From positions 1 through 23,625 of the forward strand of contig CAZGNZ010000048.1 in the NCBI GenBank assembly GCA_964527215.1: a stretch of 23,625 bases of DNA, in the 5' to 3' direction. Under the pieces are notes generated by a model that saw nothing but the letters and a program-made list of their open reading frames with translations, was not told where the DNA came from and made no database searches. Below, piece after piece: positions 1-10,800 of this stretch. Numbering within the stretch: position 1 is the first letter of the stretch; every line of letters begins with the position of its first letter. The position numbers and the translations under genes were made by a program. The stretch is from CAZGNZ01 sp964527215 (GTDB lineage: Bacteria > Fidelibacterota > Marinisomatia > SCGC-AAA003-L08 > JACNLC01).

Positions 1-336
1 AGAATTGAGCAGATCCATCATCGGAATAGATTTCTCATGAAATATTCGGGTTAGGTTTTTTCCCGAACAGTATACTTGCAGAACTGAATTTTGTAGAGAT
101 TATTCATTCCGGTCCAGTCAAATGGAGTGCACCCCAGGCAAGCCCTGTATCAGGAATTCCGTGTCAAGCTTCGGGGAATTGAACCGGGGACAACTGTTCA
201 TCCTGTCTGCCGGGCAGGCAGCTGACAGACTGGGACTGTATTCATAATCGCTGCAGATCATTATTTATTATGGGTCTCACACTGGGGCTCAAACAATACT
301 GTCTTTTCTAACGGTTCAGCCCCGGCATCACCAATC
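1..336. other. Gene-free left edge, downstream of the GH2 gene
   Basis: No convincing gene is seen. Two short open frames enter from the left edge and close within the first 60 bases, so they could be the last codons of a plus-strand gene outside the window, but too little is left to say. A 6-bp inverted repeat (TTCGGG at 45-50, CCCGAA at 62-67) and a GGGGCT/AGCCCC pair (284-289 and 318-323) are present. The second pair lies just downstream of the GH2 stop on the minus strand and could fold as an imperfect hairpin, but no T-run follows it, so I do not call a terminator. Confidence 0.5.
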
Positions 337-3300
337 CTATCTGCCGGAATCAGATTCAAGACTGCTGGCTGTTTCATCCTCCATCATCTGAATAAGGTTT
401 TTAAATATTCGGGCAGCAGCCGGTTCGTGCCCGGCTGTTTCGAGCTCAAGTTCGCATACGATCAGACGGCCGGCACCATAATTAAATTCCGCCAGGCTTG
501 CCGAAAGACTTTCCCGTGAGTCATTTTCCAGCACGACATGACGCGGACTGGCGGTGGTGCACAGCAGCTGACCGGAAATGGGCAGCTGAAGCCTGAATGA
601 TCGGCGACTGACCGGTGACGACGTTTGAAGGTCCGATTTCCATCCGGTCAAATCTGTCGGATCAATGCCGGTAAAAACCGGTGACTCCGGGATGTGAACG
701 CTTGCCTGAAAAGACGGCTCATCAATGATCGAACGAATCTGATGCGGCAGAAGCGTCAACAAATGTTTACCTGGATGCACCAGCAGTATCTGCAGAACGC
801 TGGCCGCCATCTCGGGCAGATCCTGCCAGTTGAACGGGGGGATTGTTTCTTTGTCAACCGCTCCCACCAGCAGTATATCCAGTTCATAGAATCGAATGGC
901 AGACAGATCAGGTACAGTCAGCGTTTCCAGTCCGATCTGTCGCAGTGCCGATTCCAGACTGCGGGAAGGATCATACAGCCCGATGGAAGTGGATTGAAGA
1001 AGACTGTCTGTTTTCACCCATTCAGCCGATGCAAGCAGCAATTCGTATTGGTTTCGTGAGACAATATCTCTGCCGTCATGAAGTTCAAGCTGCAGCAGAG
1101 TCTGGGTTTTGTCCGCCGGAAGTGCTTCAGGTATTTCCAATTGTATCTGATGCCATCTTTTCTGATTTGGTTGAATGGCAGACATTTTTATCCGGTCTTC
1201 GGCCAGGGATTTATCATATGCCGTCAGTTTCCAGTGCAGTTCGGGAGACTTGAGCCGTTCTTTTGCGGCATCATCATGAACCACGGCAACCCGGACTGTA
1301 GAACGTGTGCCGCCGTAAAAATGTGTTCCCGGAAATTCCGCCGAAATCAGTATGGGCTGATAGGCGGTTTTTATGGCTGCTGCTGAGGGGAATTCCATTA
1401 ACGCCTGCCAGTCATAGCTGTGTTGAAACCAGCTGACTGCCGGACTGATGAAAATTCCCGCAGCCGGAGTATCAGACCGTCGGGTAACTTCAATCAGTTT
1501 CTTAAGATTGTTTGCCTGTGCTTCCTGGAACAGATCAGGGTTGTGATCTTCCCTGGTCCAGTTTCCCGTCCAGGTATACGGACCGCTCTGTTCATTTGAA
1601 AATTCCCGAATGGGGTGACCTGTATCCGTGGATGAAATCCCAGTCTGCAGATGGAGAATCATTGGACGCTGATTGCTGTAAATGTCCGGTTGGGTTTCTG
1701 TCCATGCCATTCCGGGGCTGATCGGCAGCGCAGGGTCGGTCCAGCCTGGAGCAAAAGTGCGATTGTTGATATCGCCATCGTCTACACCAAATGGCTGAAG
1801 GCTGAGCTGGTAGTCATCGCTGATTCGGGAATAACCGCCGCCGGAACTGTTAACCGGACGGCTGGAATCCAGCTGGCGGGTCCGCCGGACAAGGTCAGAA
1901 ACAACCTGCCATTTATCCAGGCGGTCCGATGCGGATTCCGGTGCATTGAATCCGGAAAATGACATATTCTGATTAATTGTCCAAAGCAGGATGGATGGAT
2001 GATGCTTGTATTTTCGAACCAGGCTGAGCCACTCATCCTGCCAGATTCGAAGCAGCCGTATCGGTGGCATACCCCGATCCATCAATCCCGGCCAGACACC
2101 GCCGAAATTGACGCCCACACCCTGGGCATCGGCGGCGGACAGCCATGCCTCGGTAAAGGGGAAACCGGAAGAATAGGTCATTGTCATATGATGATCATGC
2201 ATCGTGCTGAGAAATGCCGCTGCCAGATCGGCATCACCCGGGGCCGATCCGTGAGGGGGCTGACCTGCCCCGCGAAACCGGTATACACTGCTGTTGAGAA
2301 GGAATGTCCCCGCCCGGCATTCAATGGTTCTGAATCCCGTGGTTAGCTCCAGTTTGTCAATAACCTTTCTCTGCCGGAGAAGACTGACAGATACGGTATA
2401 CAGGTTTGGGTTTTCCGGAGTCCAAAGTGCAGGTTTGAGATTTTCAAGTGACAGGCGAACCTGATGCGGAGTATCAGAAGGCTCAATGTAAATCGGATCA
2501 GTGACGGTTCTGGTCAGTTTTTTTCTGCTATTTTGGACTTTGATTTCAACTTCCAGATGAACGGCCTGTCCTTCGTTGCTTTCATTGACAATATCGGCTG
2601 TTATTTCGCCCCCGGCGGTGTGCATCTCCGCATCAATCCCGTGAAGATGGATTTCCGGAACCAGCATCAGCTTGACCGGCTGCCAGATTCCGCCGGATTT
2701 TCCTGTATAAATGCAGACCGGAAGATTCGTATCGGTAAAAACGCTGCTGCTCAGGGGAATATCCGCGCTTACATGTACTGCTATCAGATTCCGTCCCGGC
2801 TGTATCAGTGATGTGATGTCGTATTTCTGCTCACCAAAAAAACCGACATACTCACCGGCAAATTGATCATTGACCCACAATTCAGTCCATTTTGCTGCAC
2901 CTTCGAAAACAAGAATAACTCGCTGCTCAGGAATTCTTCCGGGAAACTCCAGCCAGTGACGATACCATCCACCGCTGGTCTGGGTATAATCAAAGGAGAA
3001 ATCCCGACAGCGTGCGGTTTCCCTTTCGCGAAGCCGATCAGAGATATCACCCGCAGGAGGCAATCCTTCCGGCGTATATTCCTCCGGCACATACACTTGG
3101 GGTGTCCAGAATGCAGGAACCGGAATTATATGCCAATTCTCATCCGGAATATCCGGATCTTCATTGGGGAAATCGGAAAGTGTTTCATAGTCAGGCCGAA
3201 ACAGCCAGTTTCCGTCCAGGCTGATTTCTTGGCGGCCTTCTTCAAACCGGATTTTCCGGGATCGGTACCGGCGCCGTTCCTGAATCCGCTGCTGTTCTTT

Positions 3301-3975
3301 TTCTGCAGGTTGAAATGTTGTGGTTAGTGCATCAGAGATTTCCGGCCATCCGGATATCTCACCAGTTCCCAGGGAGCGTACAGACAATGCCCGGAATTCT
3401 GACTCTATCCAGCCGCCGCCAAGAACCACGCTGCCGGCCGGAAGGGGATCGGAATCATGGACATCAAGGATCAGGTGATTGTTGACAGAAACACGGATTC
3501 GGGACAGCCACTGTTCAATACGGACAGCAATCCACTGTCCGGGTACAGGATGAAATTCAAGGGCAGCCCGGCCAAGAAACTGATTCCGGCCGGATGCCTC
3601 GTAACGGTAAAGCAGGATATCATCTGTTTCACCGCCCCGAATTCCCAATGCATAACGGGTGTCTCGATCCTGAAATCCAAAACCGCTCCAGATTTGAACT
3701 TCTTCACCTTCCAGTGTGGTGCGGGTTTCGTAGTCTATTCGCGGATTGACCCAGGTACGGTTGGCTGCAACCGCCCACGCATCATGAACCCGAAGCGCAC
3801 TGCCTGAAAAATCGACGGTCCCGGTTCCGTGTCTCTGCCAGTCGGAAGCATTGGCCAGGGACAGTTCCGGCATTGGAAAAATGTCAAAGTCCTGTGCAGC
3901 AAGAACATTTGGAACACCGCATAACAGGGACACCAGAAAATTTGCAAAAAATATGTGAGCAGTAAACGATCTCAT
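337..3975 (-). CDS. Secreted GH2-like glycoside hydrolase with N-terminal jelly-roll domain
   Basis: The 1212-residue exported protein resembles glycoside hydrolase family 2 (beta-galactosidase, glucuronidase or mannosidase types). A signal peptide covers residues 1-27. Residues about 30-205 look like a DUF1080/LamG-type beta-sandwich. About 245-440 is the GH2 sugar-binding domain (SLDGNWLF at 252), followed by an Ig-like domain (about 445-550) and a TIM-barrel region (about 550-880). The barrel motif HHPSILLW (658-665) is typical, but the next residues are TINQNM where relatives have TxNNEM, so the acid/base Glu appears replaced by Asn670. The likely nucleophile lies in REFSNEQ (790-796). 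The last 300 residues are unassigned. The ATG has an AGGA five bases upstream. Unlike the other secreted proteins here, it has no dockerin. Substrate is unknown; a galactan or glycoprotein glycan is possible because GH53 and GH38 genes lie nearby. It may be inactive or use a non-standard acid/base. Confidence 0.85.
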   Translation of the reverse strand: MRSFTAHIFFANFLVSLLCGVPNVLAAQDFDIFPMPELSLANASDWQRHGTGTVDFSGSALRVHDAWAVAANRTWVNPRIDYETRTTLEGEEVQIWSGFGFQDRDTRYALGIRGGETDDILLYRYEASGRNQFLGRAALEFHPVPGQWIAVRIEQWLSRIRVSVNNHLILDVHDSDPLPAGSVVLGGGWIESEFRALSVRSLGTGEISGWPEISDALTTTFQPAEKEQQRIQERRRYRSRKIRFEEGRQEISLDGNWLFRPDYETLSDFPNEDPDIPDENWHIIPVPAFWTPQVYVPEEYTPEGLPPAGDISDRLRERETARCRDFSFDYTQTSGGWYRHWLEFPGRIPEQRVILVFEGAAKWTELWVNDQFAGEYVGFFGEQKYDITSLIQPGRNLIAVHVSADIPLSSSVFTDTNLPVCIYTGKSGGIWQPVKLMLVPEIHLHGIDAEMHTAGGEITADIVNESNEGQAVHLEVEIKVQNSRKKLTRTVTDPIYIEPSDTPHQVRLSLENLKPALWTPENPNLYTVSVSLLRQRKVIDKLELTTGFRTIECRAGTFLLNSSVYRFRGAGQPPHGSAPGDADLAAAFLSTMHDHHMTMTYSSGFPFTEAWLSAADAQGVGVNFGGVWPGLMDRGMPPIRLLRIWQDEWLSLVRKYKHHPSILLWTINQNMSFSGFNAPESASDRLDKWQVVSDLVRRTRQLDSSRPVNSSGGGYSRISDDYQLSLQPFGVDDGDINNRTFAPGWTDPALPISPGMAWTETQPDIYSNQRPMILHLQTGISSTDTGHPIREFSNEQSGPYTWTGNWTREDHNPDLFQEAQANNLKKLIEVTRRSDTPAAGIFISPAVSWFQHSYDWQALMEFPSAAAIKTAYQPILISAEFPGTHFYGGTRSTVRVAVVHDDAAKERLKSPELHWKLTAYDKSLAEDRIKMSAIQPNQKRWHQIQLEIPEALPADKTQTLLQLELHDGRDIVSRNQYELLLASAEWVKTDSLLQSTSIGLYDPSRSLESALRQIGLETLTVPDLSAIRFYELDILLVGAVDKETIPPFNWQDLPEMAASVLQILLVHPGKHLLTLLPHQIRSIIDEPSFQASVHIPESPVFTGIDPTDLTGWKSDLQTSSPVSRRSFRLQLPISGQLLCTTASPRHVVLENDSRESLSASLAEFNYGAGRLIVCELELETAGHEPAAARIFKNLIQMMEDETASSLESDSGR

Positions 3976-4522
3976 GAATATCCTGATCTGGATTGTTGGT
4001 CATAAATTATCATCAAGGATAGCGGCGAAATTTACCAGCAGAACTGCATCCGGCAAGTCGATTTATTGAGACTGCGGGAGTAGATAACCGAATATGCCGT
4101 GTCAGCTGCAGGAACTGAAACCGGACCGGCTGCAGAAATTGTTCCCTGTCCTGCTGAAAAGATCGGCGTGATTGGTGTATGAGAATATTGGCATGCCATC
4201 TGCATCGCCAGCGGCAGTGACGGCACTTCAGATATCCTGCCGTCCGGTTCCGTGCCGTTGCGATGGGGATTCGAAATCGTAAAATCATCTCCTGCGGGTT
4301 TGTCATTGAAAACGTAATGCGTATTCGGACTGAGGGATTGGATACCGTATTGGATCAAGGTCTTTTCCCAGTGATCAGCTCCGGTGCAGTAATCCTGTAC
4401 AATTGTCAGCCGTTTACACAAATCCCGTCCTTAATGAATTTCCCTGCCACGCCCAATGGCGGATTCAACTGCGATGGTATTCACACAACAGTTATGATTT
4501 ATTGAACAGAAAAGGGCCATCC
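3976..4522. other. Spacer between divergent GH2 and GH38 genes, with a doubtful 129-codon ORF
   Basis: This spacer should hold the promoters of both flanking genes. No clear promoter or operator was identified. A minus-strand frame of 129 codons (4032-4421, TTG start) has an AGGA about six bases upstream and ends 57 bases before the GH2 start. Its translation matches no family I know, has no signal peptide and no recognisable motif. It is long for random intergenic DNA, so it may be a small orphan gene or a decayed gene fragment. I do not list it as a CDS. Confidence 0.4.
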
Positions 4523-7500
4523 ATGTCTTTGCAGAAACTCCTTCAATACAGCACTGTGATTCACGGCATAGATAATATGCTCGCAGGGGAAAATCTGAAC
4601 TATCACTGCGCCGTCCCGCATATACGGGATGGATTTATTGTCAGGGCAAAGTCTGAATCTGAAAACCTGAGATGGTGTCTGCCTGAAACCGGACCGGGTT
4701 CGTCTGGCCGGCGAGTTACATATTATTGGCTGGCGGGGATCGGATGCAATCTGGGGATCGGTGAGTTCACTTTATCCAGTTCTCACTGGGGTGCGGTAGT
4801 ATTCAAAACCGGTCCGGAGCGATTCCAGATGATTGAGAATGAACAGGGAGCTGTGTTCTGTTTCAGCGCTGTTATGGAGGATGAATGCGGAGATTTATTT
4901 GGATATATGTTTTTCCAGGTACCTGAAAAACCGGAGCAGCCTGCGGAAAAATCCTGGATATCAATCAGCGCAAAACCAATGGAATCCAATGTGTGGGTTA
5001 TGGTTCATCCCCATCGGCTGACACCCGGCGTGGACCTGACAACCCCCCATGTGATTGCCCGGGATACAAAAGGTCCGAGGCAGATTTACACTGTCAGACT
5101 GATCCATCCGGGGCCGCCTGAAAACTACAGGGTGGAGCTGGATGATATTAAGATCGCTGAAGGGCAGATGCAGTTTGGCGTCAATCTGATCGAGATCAGG
5201 CTCCCTCTGGAGGCGGCTGGCGGTAACTTTGCGCTGAAAGCTGTCTCTGAAAGCGGTGTGATGAGGGAGCAGAGCGTAAATCCGGATCCGGCCCGGCCGA
5301 TGGAAATTTACCTTCTGCATCATACCCATCTGGATATCGGGTACACGCATCATCAGGAAGAAGTGCTGGAACTGCAGTGCGAACACCTGCGGACTGCAAT
5401 GGAAATATCTAAAAAAACCATTGATTATCCAAAGCCGGCCCAATTTCGATGGCTTCCGGAAGCCCTGTGGGCGGTTGAATATTTTCTTGAAAACAGTCAG
5501 GAAGACGAACGAAACGCATTTCTAAAGGCAGTGCGTGACGGCAGTATAGGACTGGACGGGCTGTACTGTAATTCTCTGACAGGTTTGAACAGTGCGGCTG
5601 AATTGCTGGAACTGACGGCCTGTGCCCGGAAACTGCAGAGGCAGTACGGTCTGCCTGTCACATCAGCGATGATAACGGATATTCCCGGTCAGACCTGGGG
5701 TCTGGTGACAGCAATGGCGGGGAGCGGTTTGAAATACTTGTCGCTGGGTCCCAACAGCGGCCACCGTATTGGTTATGTGTTTGACTGGGCGGACCAGCCG
5801 TTCTACTGGGTGTCGCAGTCCGGCAAAAGTCGCATTCTGACCTGGGTGCACGGAAAAGGATATTCCTGGTTTCATACATCCATTGAGGCCGCATCGAATC
5901 CGGAACTAATAAAAAACAAACTTACGGATGACCGGGTAAAAACCTATATGGAAGAACTGATCCGGACCGGATATCCCTATGATATGACAGTCCTGAGAGT
6001 CAACATCGGTTCGGATAACGGACCGCCGGACTCGAATCTCCCCGACATCGTACGCGACTGGAATGAAAGGTATGAATCTCCCCGGCTGATACTGTCCACC
6101 ACTGCAGAAGCCTTCTCGGAGTTTGAGAAACGATACAGCCGTCACATTCCGGAGATTCAGGGAGATTTTACGCCGTATTGGGAAGATGGTGCAGCCTCGA
6201 CAGCCCGGGAAACGGCATGGAGCCGGAATCTCAAAGAACAAATGGGACAGCTGTCTGCCGCCGCCGCCTGTATTCCCGAATCTGTCTGGTTTCCAGACCG
6301 TGCTGAGCAATTCTGGAAAAACATCATCCTGTTTGATGAACACACCTGGGGATCAGCAGATTCCATCAGTGATTCTGAAAACCCGGATGTAATACAGCAG
6401 TGGCAGTGGAAGAAAAAACTCCTCGGGAATGCCGAAGAAACGCTTAACGGGATTCGAACTGAAATCTGGGAGAATGGTTTGGAATTCGGTTCGGATGTCA
6501 CCGGGGTGCAGATTTTCAATCAACAACCCTGGCCGGTGACAGATATTGTGTCTTTCCGCTGCCCGTGTCGATATTTGACGGTAACCAATCTGGAAGGGGA
6601 TGAACTGCCGGTGCAGAAAAATTCTGATGATCTGTGGATATTTCTGGCAGAAGATATTCCGGAAACCGGCTGCAAGTCATTCCGAATCCACAGGGACAGT
6701 CCGGGATCTGTAATCTCCAGCGGTCTTCACTACTCTGAGCTGGAGTTGGAAAACCAGTATATTCGCATCAGAATAGATCCTGCCACAGGTTTCATTGCAA
6801 GTATTACGGACAAAGTCAATCGCAAGGAACTGATGGATACCGCTTCTGAATTCCTGCTGAACGAATATTTGTACGTACCCGGCCGGAATCCGTTGAAAGT
6901 GGTGAAATCAGATTCAAAGCCGGAAATTCGGTTAACGGAAACGGGACCCCTGAGAGCTGCGCTTGAAATAGTTACCAGTCCTGAAGGGTGTGAAAAACTG
7001 ACCCAGACAATTCGCATGGATGCCTACAGTCCCGGATTTGATATTGAGAATGCTTTGGTCCGCAGTGACGTTAAAACCCCGGAGGGAATACACTTTGCAT
7101 TTCCGTTTTCCCGGGATTTTGCAAAAGTGAATATGGATCTTCCTCTGGCAGCAGCGGAGCCGGGCAGGGACCAGATTCAGGGGTCTAACTGTAATTGGTT
7201 CACAGTTCAGAACTGGCTCTCATTTTCCTGCGGAGATACCGGCATCATGCTTCTCACACCGGATGCACCATTAGTGGAGCTTGGAGGACTGCATGCCGAC
7301 GCCACCGTAACCGGCTGGCTGCGCAGCGTGGAAAAACCGCTGCCGGTATTTTCATACGTAATGAACAATTACTGGGAAACCAACTACAAACTGAACCAGC
7401 CGGGTGCCGCTGCTTTCAGATATCGTATTGAGCTCTGGTCTTCGGATTCACCGGAGCAGATTCATCAGTCTGCCAGTCAGTTTGCGGTACCGCTGCTGAG

Positions 7501-7786
7501 TCGCTTCATATCTGGAGATTCAGCTGAATGCAGTTCCCTGTTTTTTATTGCCGGAAGCCCTTTTGTTACGGCGGTCTCCATTTCGCCGGCTGCAGACAGG
7601 TCCGGAGTCTATATTCGGCTTATCAACCGTCAGTCCGGTGAGGCAGTGGTGAATATCATTTCGGATCGCTATCCAATTCGATACCGAAGCAACTTGTACG
7701 GCGACTGCCTTGAGTGCAGCGACAGACCTCTGAAGTTTTCCGGCTGGGAACTGAAATCGGTTTTACTGACTGATAAAAGCAAGTAG
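4523..7786 (+). CDS. GH38 family alpha-mannosidase-like glycoside hydrolase
   Basis: Glycoside hydrolase family 38 enzymes are zinc-dependent retaining alpha-mannosidases. Counting from the ATG at 4523 (1087 residues), an N-terminal beta-rich region of about 255 residues precedes the catalytic domain. Zinc-ligand motifs are visible: HHTHLDIGY (266-274), TDIPG (385-389, with Asp386 matching the family nucleophile and metal ligand) and DEHTWG (605-610). The C-terminal beta-sandwich begins near FNQQPWPVTD (665-674), as in other GH38 proteins. Where classical members have DPFGHS, this one has DIPGQT, so the nearby His is Gln. The frame is open back to 4403, but that 40-residue extension looks non-coding, and AAAGGG sits six bases before the ATG at 4523. 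There is no signal peptide, so the enzyme probably acts in the cytoplasm on imported mannosides. A strong hairpin starts at the stop codon. The exact substrate cannot be read from sequence. Confidence 0.88.
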   Translation: MSLQKLLQYSTVIHGIDNMLAGENLNYHCAVPHIRDGFIVRAKSESENLRWCLPETGPGSSGRRVTYYWLAGIGCNLGIGEFTLSSSHWGAVVFKTGPERFQMIENEQGAVFCFSAVMEDECGDLFGYMFFQVPEKPEQPAEKSWISISAKPMESNVWVMVHPHRLTPGVDLTTPHVIARDTKGPRQIYTVRLIHPGPPENYRVELDDIKIAEGQMQFGVNLIEIRLPLEAAGGNFALKAVSESGVMREQSVNPDPARPMEIYLLHHTHLDIGYTHHQEEVLELQCEHLRTAMEISKKTIDYPKPAQFRWLPEALWAVEYFLENSQEDERNAFLKAVRDGSIGLDGLYCNSLTGLNSAAELLELTACARKLQRQYGLPVTSAMITDIPGQTWGLVTAMAGSGLKYLSLGPNSGHRIGYVFDWADQPFYWVSQSGKSRILTWVHGKGYSWFHTSIEAASNPELIKNKLTDDRVKTYMEELIRTGYPYDMTVLRVNIGSDNGPPDSNLPDIVRDWNERYESPRLILSTTAEAFSEFEKRYSRHIPEIQGDFTPYWEDGAASTARETAWSRNLKEQMGQLSAAAACIPESVWFPDRAEQFWKNIILFDEHTWGSADSISDSENPDVIQQWQWKKKLLGNAEETLNGIRTEIWENGLEFGSDVTGVQIFNQQPWPVTDIVSFRCPCRYLTVTNLEGDELPVQKNSDDLWIFLAEDIPETGCKSFRIHRDSPGSVISSGLHYSELELENQYIRIRIDPATGFIASITDKVNRKELMDTASEFLLNEYLYVPGRNPLKVVKSDSKPEIRLTETGPLRAALEIVTSPEGCEKLTQTIRMDAYSPGFDIENALVRSDVKTPEGIHFAFPFSRDFAKVNMDLPLAAAEPGRDQIQGSNCNWFTVQNWLSFSCGDTGIMLLTPDAPLVELGGLHADATVTGWLRSVEKPLPVFSYVMNNYWETNYKLNQPGAAAFRYRIELWSSDSPEQIHQSASQFAVPLLSRFISGDSAECSSLFFIAGSPFVTAVSISPAADRSGVYIRLINRQSGEAVVNIISDRYPIRYRSNLYGDCLECSDRPLKFSGWELKSVLLTDKSK

Positions 7787-7805
7787 GCCCGTCTTCCGAC
7801 GGGCC
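7786..7805 (+). terminator. Hairpin at the end of the GH38 gene
   Basis: A perfect 8-bp stem (GGCCCGTC at 7786-7793, GACGGGCC at 7798-7805) closes a TTCC loop and begins at the last base of the GH38 stop codon. The convergent C25 peptidase gene ends 44 bases further on. No T-run follows on the plus strand; on the minus strand a short T-rich stretch follows. It may work as a shared terminator or as an mRNA 3'-end stabiliser. Confidence 0.45.
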
Positions 7806-7848
7806 ATACAAAATCGATGATTTCAGCGGGGTGTAAAAACCGATACGG

Positions 7849-10800
7849 TCAGATTGCAATAATCGTATTGATCATCAGAATGACATCCAGAATATTCACG
7901 ATTCCATCCTGATTCATATCCGCCAGATACCTTTCCAGCGGTCCCAGGGTACCGCCGTCCAGATTCAGCGTGTGATTTACAGCAAGAATGATGTCAAGAA
8001 CACTGACATTTCCATCCTGATTGATATCGCCCAGCATGAGTGCCAGAGGCTGCTGAGTGGTAATGAAAAGTGCCGTTTCATCCTCCAGCGGCATGGCCGT
8101 TGGGGGATATTCATCGTCAAAGGAATACTGAAGTCCGTCATCTCCCATGTGGTTTTCTATCCCAATGGTTGAATAGCAGCCGTGGTACGGCGTATATCCG
8201 TCATAATTCCCGTTGGATGTATTGTTGAAGTCTTTGTACTGCAGCAGAATTTCATCATCACCGGTGGGTGTAATGGCGTCAAACAGAATGGCTTGAAAAG
8301 TTTCTGAGCTGCTTTCGTCATACGTCCGCATGTCAGACCATTCAATGATCACATAGTCATCTTCAATGAGATAATAGACCTGACCGCCGTTATCTGTCGT
8401 AAGGTCATCCCAGAATACCGCAAGCATCGGTGAAGGGCCGCCGGCACCGGGAACCGGGTAGTTTCGAAAGGAAATCATATCGGTAGGACCGAATCCGATC
8501 CAGCCGTTTGTACTGATGGAGATTTCGTTGTAGTCTTCTCCGTAAAACGTGAACGTAAAAGGCAGATCAATATGGGCTGTGTTTTGACTGTATGGGTGGC
8601 CGTATCCGCTGTCACTCATGTTGAGACTGGTTCCGTCACCACCGTATGCCGGATCTATTTCAATCCAATCATAGGGCAGCGCAAGGTTGTACCCGAGATC
8701 TTCGGAATCATAAATATAATAGCCATAGCTGTCCGGACCCAACGGTTCCATCACGGTGGCGGTACCGATTTGCACCGGAACAAATTCCGTTCGGCTGTAA
8801 CCGTCACTGCCTGATAAGATCAGTTCCAGATTGAACACGGTTCCGTTAATGATGTCTCCGCTGGCCGTCAGCATGAACGAATTGGCGGACATGGCACCGG
8901 CACCAGCCGGGATATCCCCCCAGAACAAGTCCCCATTTTCAATTTCGATGAGGTTGTTGTCGGTTTGAACCGTTCCTGTGACGCCCTGCACGGGAATTGA
9001 TCCGAGGTTATTCAATTCAACTGCCAGTTCGGCAGCATTTCCGTGGGACAGGTAGCCAGTTACGAGGGAGTACCCATCCACCAGAATCAATCCGCCCTGT
9101 ACTTCCACATTCACAAGAGCATGCCATTCAGTGCCGGAATTGTCAAACAAGGTAAGGAAAAGCCCAAGTTCCTCTAGGTGTGTTGCAAAGTCTGCCAGGG
9201 AAATGTCAAAACTCACAGTCAGATCTGCACCGGATTCAATGTCGCCGATGACCTGGGTGTCTGTCAGCACTTCCACCGCCTCCGATTCCGTTTCCAAATA
9301 GACGGAAACGTTCAGTGCGGTTTCAGTACCCGGATTTGTCAGGGGAATATTCAAAGCTGCTGTTTCTCCGGGATTGAGGTGACCGTCTGCATTGCCGCCG
9401 CTATCAACAATCTGAATGGGACTGCTGCCGAGGCTGATGATAGGACCCTCTGTGACAATGGTGAATTCACCTTCCACAGGCTGGAGATTGTGACCGGTCA
9501 CTGTCAGTGCCACATCGCCTGAGTACTCGGTATTAAGGGGTACAACGGCGGTTCCGTCCGCATCCGTGAAAATGGAAATAAATATTTCATCTTCTTCTGT
9601 AACAGCTGTGACCCGGGCATTTTCCACAGGAATACCGGATTCATCATTGACCTGAACCAGCAGAAAGTTTGCGCCGAACCCGATTTCCGTTTCATAGGTC
9701 ACATCCAGTATCCTGGGCGTATCTGTCCAGAGATGGAGGGAGGGATCCCCCATGAGGTTGTTAAGGTGGCTGAATTTGGTGGTCAGACTGTTGGGATCGC
9801 TGGGATAGGTATTGTACAGCGACAGCTTTCCGTTGAACAGTGCGGCTCCGGCGGATCCCAGCTGTTTGGCAAAAATTCCGTCATATACCCCCATGTCGAT
9901 GATGTTATTGGGAGCGGTATGGGTGCCGGCGGTTGCCGTTCCAATCGCTGCCACACCGCCTTTGGGTGAATTCACGGTGCCGGCACGGATAAAGCTCTCA
10001 ATGATCTCCGTACCCCAGCCGTAATCTCCGGTCCCGCAGGTAATAAAGCTGACGAAGGGCGTTTTATGACCGTTGTTGGCATTTTCAATATGGGAACTGG
10101 AGAATCCGCTGGTTCCCAGATATCCGCGATAGTTGAAATACAGGATACCTTCGTTGAGCTGATTCTGCATCCAGCTGGCGAAGCTGCCTGAAAACTGGGT
10201 GCGCACATCTTCCATTCCCCAGTTTACCATAATGTTTTCAATATACTGGTTGGTAATCACGGTTGATATTCCGGAGGATGATGTGGGATCACCGACCAAT
10301 GCCGCTTTTTCGTACCAGTTGTCCTCCATGTACACTGCACGTTCATAATTCATTGTTTTCGAAAGGACAACGGAAATGTCTGTGCTGCTTTCAACGGAAA
10401 TCCGACCCACGAGTACTTCCGGCAGCAAATCACCTCCATCCAGGGTGGCATAAGGATGATCGGAATCACCGCCGGAATATGACCATGTCGGGATTGAAAA
10501 ACTGCCGGATACATCTCCGACCAGAGCCACGAATTCCGGAGGCGGATCATAATTATCATAGGCGTTTTCAATATAGTCCTTGATGGAATTCGTAGTGGTT
10601 CCCGTTATACCGGTATGGGTTTCGTACACCACATACCCCCGTTTATGGCGCCATTCCACCAGATCATTGTAGTAGGGATGGGTGATTGCCCCGTTTGATC
10701 CTCCGCCGCATATGTATAATACGGAGGGAGTCTGATAATCTTCTTCCCGGTCCGAGGGATCGTAGTTCACGATTAGAGACTGATACAGCGGTTCAAATGT

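Noticed and set aside
45..67. TTCGGG/CCCGAA hairpin as a terminator
   Set aside because: The T-run is in the loop, not after the stem, and no gene clearly ends there.
2863..3327. 154-codon plus-strand frame inside the GH2 gene
   Set aside because: It is antisense to a well-supported coding region, and its composition (many Phe, Arg, Pro) and lack of any motif mark it as a shadow frame.
4403..4522. N-terminal 40-residue extension of the GH38 protein
   Set aside because: The sequence looks like random translation, lies in the divergent promoter region, and a good ribosome binding site precedes the ATG at 4523.
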